NCBI GenBank assembly: GCA_903938075.1
Contig: CAJABS010000036.1
Location: 1 to 6,528, forward strand
Direction of reading: 5' to 3'
Source: an uncultured Chloroflexota bacterium
Lineage (GTDB): Bacteria > Chloroflexota > Limnocylindria > Limnocylindrales > Limnocylindraceae
Length of the DNA stretch: 6,528 bases
Under the pieces are notes generated by a model, which worked only from the letters and a program-made list of their open reading frames with translations, was not told where the DNA came from and made no database searches. The translations under genes were made by a program, and so were the position numbers. Below are positions 1-5,637 of the stretch, one piece after another; position 1 is the stretch's first letter, and every line of letters begins with the position of its first letter.

Positions 1-476
1 ACCAACTGGTCGACGCGTTCCGCGCGACCCTTGAAGAGGTCTCACGTGCAGATCTACTCCTAGAAGTTGTCGACGCCTCAGATCATCACGCCCTGGAGCA
101 CCGCGCCACGGTGCAGGCCGTCCTCGATGAGCTCGGTGCCTCTGAAAAGCCGCGTGTCATTGCTGCCAACAAGATCGACGCCGCGCAGATGCATCCTCGC
201 GAGATTGACCCGGCAGCACTGGGAGTTTCGGCGGCGACGGGGCTCGGTCTCGGCCCGCTGCGCAGCGCCATTGAGGAGGTCCTGCAACGCCAAGGGACCC
301 CAGTCGACCTCCGCCTCCCATATACGGCAGTGGGGGAGGTTGAGGCGATTCGCGCCCGGGGCGGCATCCAGGTGGCTTACGACGAGGATGCCCTCCATGT
401 CACAGGTTTTGCCACGCCAGAAATGGCCAGTGAACTCAAGCGATTGAAACGCAACTCGACTGCGAAGCTGCTCTAA
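1..476 (+). CDS. hflX: GTPase HflX, C-terminal part (cut by left window edge)
   Basis: This is the 3' end of an HflX gene; the reading frame is open from the first base, and the leading partial codon would complete a His of the family's L-P-H-Q-L-V segment. HflX is a GTPase that binds the 50S subunit and splits or rescues stalled ribosomes, notably after heat stress. About 157 residues are visible. They start in the Q-L-V-D-A-F-R-A-T-L-E-E-V stretch that follows switch II, then show a V-V-D-A-S strand, the G4 motif NKID (fragment residues 56-59) and the G5-like S-A-A-T-G-L-G (76-82). A roughly 60-residue C-terminal domain of the HflX type ends at the TAA. The P-loop, the G3 DTVGF motif and the N-terminal domain lie outside the window. 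It is separated by 150 bases from the next gene on the same strand. I saw no convincing hairpin-plus-T terminator after it. Family assignment is firm; integrity of the missing part is unknown. Confidence 0.93.
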   Translation, partial: QLVDAFRATLEEVSRADLLLEVVDASDHHALEHRATVQAVLDELGASEKPRVIAANKIDAAQMHPREIDPAALGVSAATGLGLGPLRSAIEEVLQRQGTPVDLRLPYTAVGEVEAIRARGGIQVAYDEDALHVTGFATPEMASELKRLKRNSTAKLL

Positions 477-561
477 GTACGCATCCCAGTCCGGCACAGG
501 CATCAGCGGGGAGTAACAACAGGGGGCGCCTCCATGCTGGGGCTCCTGCTCTCTTGGTTCC

Positions 562-567
562 GATAAT
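562..567 (+). promoter_or_regulatory. Possible -10 element in the hflX downstream spacer
   Basis: GATAAT matches the TATAAT consensus at five of six bases and lies in the only AT-rich patch (about 561-577) of the 150-base spacer. The surrounding ATAATGATAGTTAT is an imperfect inverted repeat, so it could also be an operator. No good -35 box is found 16-18 bases upstream, so this is only a candidate promoter for the gene starting at 627. Confidence 0.2.
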
Positions 568-614
568 GATAGTTATGTGACGAAGCAGGCTGGGCGCTGA
601 GCACAGAACGTCGC

Positions 615-620
615 TATCCT
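615..620 (+). promoter_or_regulatory. Possible -10 element of a leaderless promoter
   Basis: TATCCT fits the TANNNT form of a -10 hexamer and is followed by exactly six C residues before the ATG at 627. This spacing would place transcription start at the A of the start codon, as in leaderless mRNAs. It would explain why no Shine-Dalgarno sequence precedes this ATG; the upstream bases are C-rich instead. No recognisable -35 box was seen. Confidence 0.3.
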
Positions 621-626
621 CCCCCC

Positions 627-2237
627 ATGCGGATTGAGTTCATCGCCCAGGCTGGAGTCAAGATCCACACCGCGCACGGCTCAATCCTGTGTGACCCCTG
701 GTTCAATCCTGCGTATTACGCCGGCTGGTTCCCATATCCGCGAAACGACAAGCTTGACCATGCCGCGCTGGGAGCCACCGACTACCTCTACATCAGCCAC
801 CTGCATCGAGACCACTTCGACCCCGAGTGGCTCAAGGCCTACTGCAATAAGGACGCGGTGGTCATCCTCCCCGCATACCCGCTTCCGGAGCTCAAGGAGG
901 CCCTCCAGGGGCTCGGGTTCCATACGTTTATCGAGACGCAGTCGGGCGTCCCTGTGCGTCACGGTGGCCTCAGCATCGTCGTAGAGGCCCTCACAGCCCC
1001 CACAGATGGCCCCATTGGTGATTCCGCACTCCTCATCGACGACGGCGTAGAGCGCCTCCTGAACCTCAATGACAGCCGACCTACAGACCCTGATCGCCTC
1101 CTGGTCCAGGGGGCGATCGACATCTGTCTCCTGCAATTCAGCGGTGCGATCTGGTATCCGATGGTCTATGAGATGCCGGCGAAGGCCGCTGAGGCGCTTG
1201 CTAAGAAGAAGCGCGCCGCACAGTTCACGCGTGCAGCCCGATATGTCGAGATCATCTCTCCCCGTGTGGTGATCCCCTCTGCGGGACCCCCCTGCTTCCT
1301 CGATGACGAGCTCTTTCGCTGGAATGACGTCAACGACGCCGACGATTCGATCTTCCCCGACCAGCGCTTCATGGTTGAGCGACTGCAGGCTGAGGGTCAG
1401 GCGGCCATTCTGATGCTCCCGGGGAGCGTTGGAGAGTTCAACGCTGACGGAATCTTCAACGTGCAGCATTTGCAGGGTGATCTGTCTGTGCAGGATGTCT
1501 TTGCGAACAAAGAGGTGTATTTGCGCAGATACGCAGCTGACATGGCCCCTGTCATTGCAGCCGAGAAAGCGTCCTGGGCTGGACCTCGTAGCAACCTGGT
1601 GCCTGAACTCAAGGCTTGGCTCGAGCCGCTCATGGCGCTCGGCCCACGAGTCTGCGATGGAATCGGCACCGCGATCAAGATTCAGACCGATGACGAGGCG
1701 ATCCTCCTCGATTTCCCTGAGCGGTCGGTCATTGCCGATGATGGCCGAGAGGTCGATTTCCGGTTCACGATCCCCCGCTACCTCTTGGACCACCTGGTGC
1801 GCACACGCACGGATGACTGGGTCAACAGCCTCTTCCTCTCGCTGCGCTTCTCAGCGTGGCGCAAAGGTGCCTATAACGACTACGTCTACACCTGGTTCAA
1901 GTGCCTCTCGACGGCACGGATTCAGTATGCCGAAGGCTTTTATGCCGAGAATGGCCCGACCGAGGGGACGTTCGACCTGACTGGCTGGCAGATCCAGCGC
2001 CGCTGCCCGCATATGAAGGCTGACCTCACCCGCTTCGGAACCACGGATGGCGAGACGCTGACCTGCAGCATCCATGGCTGGCAGTGGGATCTGGCAACGG
2101 GGCGCTGCTTAACCTCCGACGGGCACCCGCTCTTCTCGCGACCCCAGAGCGATGAGGCGAAGGCGCTCGCCGCTACAGCTGCCACGCAACCGCCACCCGG
2201 TCCCGATGTGACCGCTGGCTCACCAGAGGGTGCCTAG
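627..2237 (+). CDS. Metallo-beta-lactamase-fold / Rieske [2Fe-2S] protein, CMAH/NamH-like hydroxylase
   Basis: A 536-residue two-domain protein, probably cytoplasmic, since no signal peptide or membrane segment is seen. The N-terminal half is a metallo-beta-lactamase fold: the start M-R-I-E-F-I-A-Q-A-G-V leads to the metal motif H-L-H-R-D-H (residues 58-63) and a later N-L-N-D (146-149) that probably supplies another metal ligand. The C-terminal end is a Rieske domain: C-P-H at 460-462 and C-S-I-H at 480-483, 17 residues apart, followed by G-W-Q-W-D-L-A-T-G-R-C. This combination is known from CMP-Neu5Ac hydroxylase and mycobacterial NamH, which turn an N-acetyl sugar nucleotide into its N-glycolyl form using O2 and electrons passed through the Rieske cluster. 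The segment around 397-427 (W-V-N-S-L-F-L-S-L-R-F) also fits that group by my recollection. Substrate is not proven; UDP-MurNAc is the favoured guess given the neighbouring murC-like gene. The ATG at 627 is chosen because family homology begins at once, although no ribosome site precedes it. Confidence 0.8.
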   Translation: MRIEFIAQAGVKIHTAHGSILCDPWFNPAYYAGWFPYPRNDKLDHAALGATDYLYISHLHRDHFDPEWLKAYCNKDAVVILPAYPLPELKEALQGLGFHTFIETQSGVPVRHGGLSIVVEALTAPTDGPIGDSALLIDDGVERLLNLNDSRPTDPDRLLVQGAIDICLLQFSGAIWYPMVYEMPAKAAEALAKKKRAAQFTRAARYVEIISPRVVIPSAGPPCFLDDELFRWNDVNDADDSIFPDQRFMVERLQAEGQAAILMLPGSVGEFNADGIFNVQHLQGDLSVQDVFANKEVYLRRYAADMAPVIAAEKASWAGPRSNLVPELKAWLEPLMALGPRVCDGIGTAIKIQTDDEAILLDFPERSVIADDGREVDFRFTIPRYLLDHLVRTRTDDWVNSLFLSLRFSAWRKGAYNDYVYTWFKCLSTARIQYAEGFYAENGPTEGTFDLTGWQIQRRCPHMKADLTRFGTTDGETLTCSIHGWQWDLATGRCLTSDGHPLFSRPQSDEAKALAATAATQPPPGPDVTAGSPEGA

Positions 2238-2265
2238 CCCCTCCCCCGCTTGCGCCAGCTACGGA
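2238..2265 (+). other. 28-base convergent spacer without an evident terminator
   Basis: Two genes end facing each other with only 28 bases between their TAG codons. The spacer is C-rich on the plus strand. The only inverted repeat noticed is a 5-bp CAGCT/AGCTG pair (2256-2260 with 2272-2276) that runs into the murC-like coding end and has no T-tract, so I do not call a terminator. Transcripts from either side may run into the opposite gene, unless Rho or an unrecognised site stops them. Confidence 0.5.
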
Positions 2266-3813
2266 CTACGAAGCTGCGGTGAGTCCTCGGGCCAGTGCCG
2301 CAGCGAGCTCAGTTGACCGCCCGCCGCCCATCACCAAGACCACTGTCCCTGGGGTGATGCTCGGAAGCAGGGCAGCCGCAGTCTCTAGGACGGTCCCTGG
2401 CGCTGTTGCAGGTGTCCCTATCGCTGCGATTCGTTCGGCAAGATCGGCGGCGGAAACGCTCGTTGTGTCGAGGTCTCGGACGGCGAAGATTTCTGCGACC
2501 ACAACCCGGTCTGCCGAACTGCACGACTGGGCGAGGCCCTCAAGCAGCGCAGCGGTACGGTGGTACGTGAGCGGTTCGATTGCCAGCACTAGCGTGCGAC
2601 CCGGATATCGCTGACGGACAGTTTCCATCGTGGCGTCAATGGCGGTCGGATGGTGGCCGTAGTCGTCGAGAACGGTGATCGCGCCGCGGTCATAGCGCAC
2701 CTCCATGCGACGCCCTACGCCCCCAAATGTGGCCAGTGAGCGCGCAATGCCGTCGGCACTTCCCCCTGCACTCGCCGCAAGCGCGGCCACGCCAAGGGCG
2801 TTTGATGCGTTGTGTGCACCGAGAAGCCCAATCGGGAGTGGATGCTGGAGCAGTTCGCGCAGTGCTGGAGCCGCGGTAGCCGCTCGATCCGATAGGTGCT
2901 TGATGGTGATCGCGAAGCTCCCCTCACCGCGTGGTGTCACCTCTGCAGCAAGATCTACAACCTCTGCGCCGGCGGATGCTGAAGTTGAAAAGGTGTAGCA
3001 GTTACCACCACCGACGGTGGCGAGCAGCGCTGCAAGCTCAGCGCCACCCTGGTCTCCAGCATTGATGAACACTACGCCGCTCTTTGCGGGATAGCTCACC
3101 CACTGTGCAAACGTTGCAACAGCAGCCTGACGATCGGCAAAGATATCGGGATGATCCCAGTCAACGTTCAGAATCAACGCACGGTCTGCGTTGTAGACAT
3201 CAAAGTTGCCGCCGTATTCGTCTGCCTCAACGACAAACCCTGGGCTGCTGCCGATACGAACAGGCGCACCCGTAGGTGTGCCTAGCTCTTCGCCGAGTGG
3301 GCCGCCAACAAAGGCGGAGAGATCAATCCCGGAACGCATCAGGGCATCGAGCACCCATCCCGTCGATGTGGTCTTTCCGTGGGTGCCAGCAACGCCGATC
3401 AGTAAGCCACCACGCGTCGCCGCGGCATCAGCGATGACCTGCTGTACAGAGACCGCGTGAGCGCCTGCCTCCCGCGCCAGGAGTACCTCTGGGTGATTTG
3501 GCTGGGTGCTGGTGATCGCCTTCGAGATCGCCACCACACTGTCGGCGTTTAGCGCTGCGCACACCTGGAGCAGTTCCGGGCTGGCCGAGGAGCCAACGGG
3601 AATCCCCGCGTTCCGAAGAATCGCTGCAGTCTCCCCCGCCAGAGCCTGGTCATATCCCGAAACCTGTAGCCCGAGCGCCTTGGCATGAAGCGCCGCCGCG
3701 AGTGCGGCTGTGCCGCCAACGCCAATGATGTGGAGTCGCAAGCCAGGCCGGAGCGGCACTCCCCCTCGCGAAGGCTCCAAGCCAGCAGCGATCTCGCTAA
3801 TTGGGCGCGTCAC
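2266..3813 (-). CDS. murC: UDP-N-acetylmuramate--L-alanine ligase (MurC-like), divergent
   Basis: A 515-residue Mur ligase, the cytoplasmic ATP-dependent family that builds the peptidoglycan stem peptide; MurC joins L-Ala to UDP-MurNAc. Domain order is complete. A Rossmann-like N-terminal domain has H-I-I-G-V-G-G-T (28-35). The ATP domain has G-T-H-G-K-T-T (143-149), E-A-D-E-Y (196-200), N-V-D-W-D-H-P-D (216-223) and H-N-A-S-N (334-338). The C-terminal domain has G-V-G-R-R-M-E (365-371) and D-D-Y-G-H-H-P-T (383-390). The D-D-Y-x-H-H-P-T box and G-V-x-R-R-x-E favour MurC over Mpl. Oddities are the GGT instead of GGIG start motif, I-E-P-L-T-Y-H-R (412-419) where Q-P-H-R-Y-(S/T)-R is usual, and a G-G-G-R-S end instead of G-A-G-D. 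It starts with GTG one codon after the yajQ stop and has no clear Shine-Dalgarno, so coupled translation is likely; an internal GTG at residue 19 is a weaker alternative start. Mpl-like or paralogous activity is possible. Confidence 0.8.
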   Translation of the reverse strand: MTRPISEIAAGLEPSRGGVPLRPGLRLHIIGVGGTAALAAALHAKALGLQVSGYDQALAGETAAILRNAGIPVGSSASPELLQVCAALNADSVVAISKAITSTQPNHPEVLLAREAGAHAVSVQQVIADAAATRGGLLIGVAGTHGKTTSTGWVLDALMRSGIDLSAFVGGPLGEELGTPTGAPVRIGSSPGFVVEADEYGGNFDVYNADRALILNVDWDHPDIFADRQAAVATFAQWVSYPAKSGVVFINAGDQGGAELAALLATVGGGNCYTFSTSASAGAEVVDLAAEVTPRGEGSFAITIKHLSDRAATAAPALRELLQHPLPIGLLGAHNASNALGVAALAASAGGSADGIARSLATFGGVGRRMEVRYDRGAITVLDDYGHHPTAIDATMETVRQRYPGRTLVLAIEPLTYHRTAALLEGLAQSCSSADRVVVAEIFAVRDLDTTSVSAADLAERIAAIGTPATAPGTVLETAAALLPSITPGTVVLVMGGGRSTELAAALARGLTAAS

Positions 3814-3816
3814 AAG

Positions 3817-4308
3817 CTACCGATAGTTCTCAAACTGCAGCGGACGCTCAACATCGAGGTCTTTGAGGCTCGCCATAACCTCTTGGAGTTCGTCGCGAGA
3901 CTTGCCGGTCACACGTACCGCCTCGCCCTGGATCTGCGTCTTCACCTTCGGGAAGGTATCGCGAATGAATTTGGCAATCTTCTTGGCCGCCACATCGTCA
4001 AGGCCCTTGCGCAGCTTGACGTGGACACGGAGGGTGTCTCCTCCTGCCGCCTCAGCCTTCCCCCAGTCGTAGGTTCGCAAGTCAATGCCGCGCTTGACCG
4101 ACTTTGACTCGAGGATGTCGCGAAGCGCCTTCAGGCGAAGATCGCCATCAACGCGGATGACAAGTTCGCCCTTCTCCTCTTTGATCTCGGCGGTTGCATC
4201 GCGAAAATCGTATCGTGTCGCGATTTCTCGTCGCGTCTGGTCAAGTGCGTTCTTGAGCTCCTGCTCGTCATACTCCGATACGACGTCAAATGAGTTGTCG
4301 GCTGCCAT
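3817..4308 (-). CDS. yajQ: YajQ family nucleotide-binding protein (UPF0234)
   Basis: A 163-residue protein, the normal YajQ length, with the family signature along its whole length: F-D-V-V-S-E near the N-terminus (7-12), then N-A-L-D-Q-T-R-R-E-I-A-T-R-Y-D-F-R, later K-R-G-I-D-L, and V-R-V-T-G-K-S-R-D-E-L-Q near the C-terminus, ending in P-L-Q-F-E-N-Y-R. YajQ proteins are small soluble proteins of two ferredoxin-like halves. Members bind nucleotides or nucleic acid, and a Xanthomonas homologue binds cyclic di-GMP and acts with a transcription factor; the role in this organism is unknown. The ATG is well supported by a perfect AAGGAGGT five bases upstream. The gene lies one codon after the rodZ-like stop and one codon before the murC-like start, so it is almost certainly co-transcribed with both. 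Nothing in it looks damaged or foreign. Confidence 0.95.
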   Translation of the reverse strand: MAADNSFDVVSEYDEQELKNALDQTRREIATRYDFRDATAEIKEEKGELVIRVDGDLRLKALRDILESKSVKRGIDLRTYDWGKAEAAGGDTLRVHVKLRKGLDDVAAKKIAKFIRDTFPKVKTQIQGEAVRVTGKSRDELQEVMASLKDLDVERPLQFENYR

Positions 4309-4311
4309 GCG

Positions 4312-5634
4312 CTACCTCCTTGAAGATTTCTGCACCTGCCCCGTACTGAGGAAGGCATATGTTTCGGCCCCTGTGCCGCTCCCAAGTTCGCTTATGGTAC
4401 GTCCGTTGAGCGCGATGAGGAGGGCGGAGTAATCCCCGCTGCGGATCTCAATGCGCTTCTCGCCCGTAAAGACGAGCCGCGCGCCAGGGGCGATGGTCTT
4501 GCCTGAAACCCCAATGGTCGGATCAAGTTGCCCGTCAATCCACACGCGGATCCAGGTGGAGAGGGAGCCGCCGGTAACGCTCACTGTGACGCCGCTAAAG
4601 GAGACGTCCACCGTGCGAGTGGCCTGGCCGAGCACCCCGTCGGCTGTGGTGATGCTGAAGCTCAGGGTCCATCTTCCTGCCGGAAGGGCGATTCCCCCTG
4701 TGGCGACCCCACTCGCATCACTCGTGATCGTGGCAGTGATGAGCCCCCCTGCGGTGTCCGTCGCTGCAATGCTGATCTCACTGTTGGGAGTTGTTTCGAG
4801 TGCAATCGGCACGTCGGCGTTCTCTATGGAGAGATTGACCGATGGCTGCGTTACGGTGATTTCGGGGGCTACCTTATCTGGAAGCGCCACAACGAACACC
4901 CGTGCCTCTGTGGTGCTCGATTCGCCGCCGGTACCAGGCTTCACGGCGCGAGCGACAACCTCAGTGCGGCCAGTGCCGAGAGGAACAAGGAGTCTCCACA
5001 GCCCGCTCTGGTCGGCCTGCGTTGTTAATCGTGCCCCCGCGCTCGTGTTGATCACGATGCTGGCGCGCGCATCTGCAGTCCCCGCCAGTTCATATGAAAG
5101 TGTCCCTGGCTCGAGGTTGCTGACCGCCTCGACCGGATAGGTGATGGTGATTGCGGGCGGCAGAACAAAACGTAGGAGCTGCAACACCATGAAGCTACTG
5201 ATCAGCAGCACGGCGATGCCTAGGCCACCAAGTGCCAGCACCCCCCTGGTAGAGCGAATGATGCTCGGCCGGAGGGAGACGAAGCGCTCCATTGCCGAGC
5301 TTCCCCGTTGCGAGCCTACAGGTGCAGGTACATCTTCACGAGCGGACTCCCCTTGCCACCCCGCTGCGACTGTGGCTGGGTCGAGCCCAAGATAGGCGGC
5401 GTAGGTGCGGAGTTGCCCGAGTGCGTAGATGCGCGGTGGAAGTTGGCTGTGATCCTCACGTTCAAACGCATCAAGGATCGGAACACGAATTTTCAGCGTG
5501 GCAGATGCTTCTGCAATCGTCACGCCACGTCGCTCACGCGCCTGGCGCAGTCGATCACCAATCTTGGGGGCTTGGGAGGGGGCCTCCTCGGGCAGGGCTG
5601 GCTCCCGGGGGTTGAGAGGGGCCAGATCGCTCAT
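4312..5634 (-). CDS. RodZ-like membrane protein with HTH, Ig-like linker and RodZ C-terminal domain
   Basis: A 440-residue bitopic membrane protein. Residues about 24-95 form a RodZ-type helix-turn-helix (G-D-R-L-R-Q-A-R-E-R-R-G-V-T, then I-Y-A-L-G-Q-L-R-T-Y-A-A-Y-L-G). A single hydrophobic segment at about 131-157 follows a basic stretch, so the HTH should be cytoplasmic and the rest outside. Outside are two beta-rich stretches, about 161-248 and 257-345, that look like Ig-type domains. A C-terminal RodZ domain at about 350-430 has W-I-R-V-W-I-D-G, G-E-K-R-I-E-I-R-S-G and L-N-G-R-T. RodZ links MreB-type cytoskeleton to wall synthesis; whether MreB exists here is not visible. The protein is longer than E. 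coli RodZ (about 337) mainly because of the Ig-like region. The ATG is supported by GGAGG eight bases upstream, within the end of ftsK. Its last two Arg codons, AGG AGG, form the yajQ ribosome site. Confidence 0.87.
   Translation of the reverse strand: MSDLAPLNPREPALPEEAPSQAPKIGDRLRQARERRGVTIAEASATLKIRVPILDAFEREDHSQLPPRIYALGQLRTYAAYLGLDPATVAAGWQGESAREDVPAPVGSQRGSSAMERFVSLRPSIIRSTRGVLALGGLGIAVLLISSFMVLQLLRFVLPPAITITYPVEAVSNLEPGTLSYELAGTADARASIVINTSAGARLTTQADQSGLWRLLVPLGTGRTEVVARAVKPGTGGESSTTEARVFVVALPDKVAPEITVTQPSVNLSIENADVPIALETTPNSEISIAATDTAGGLITATITSDASGVATGGIALPAGRWTLSFSITTADGVLGQATRTVDVSFSGVTVSVTGGSLSTWIRVWIDGQLDPTIGVSGKTIAPGARLVFTGEKRIEIRSGDYSALLIALNGRTISELGSGTGAETYAFLSTGQVQKSSRR
4314..4321 (-). 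promoter_or_regulatory. Shine-Dalgarno of yajQ inside the rodZ-like 3' end
   Basis: On the minus strand this reads AAGGAGGT, a full match to the anti-16S sequence, five bases before the yajQ ATG. It is formed by the two terminal Arg codons (AGG AGG) and the first base of the TAG of the preceding gene, so it both fixes the yajQ start and ties its translation to termination of the upstream gene. Confidence 0.88.
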
Positions 5635-5637
5635 CGC

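Noticed and set aside
78..503. A 141-codon minus-strand open frame over the hflX end
   Set aside because: The plus-strand frame encodes the conserved HflX G4 and G5 motifs; the antisense frame shows no known fold or start signal.
576..604. CRP-like TGTGA...CACA site
   Set aside because: The half sites are over 20 bases apart, far wider than the six-base spacing of CRP sites.
477..626. Rho-independent terminator or small RNA in the hflX downstream spacer
   Set aside because: Only short interrupted complementarities were seen (for example CCTGCT at 545-550 with AGCAGG at 584-589, loop over 30 bases) and no T-run follows.
681..1793. A 370-codon open frame on the minus strand opposite the MBL-Rieske gene
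   Set aside because: It lies wholly within a plus-strand gene with clear domain motifs. Its translation is rich in Arg, Glu, Asp and Val without recognisable motifs, as expected for the antisense of a GC-rich gene.
4451..5140. A 229-codon open frame on the plus strand opposite the rodZ-like gene
   Set aside because: It is antisense to the Ig-like and C-terminal region of a protein with recognisable domains; no ribosome site or motif supports it.
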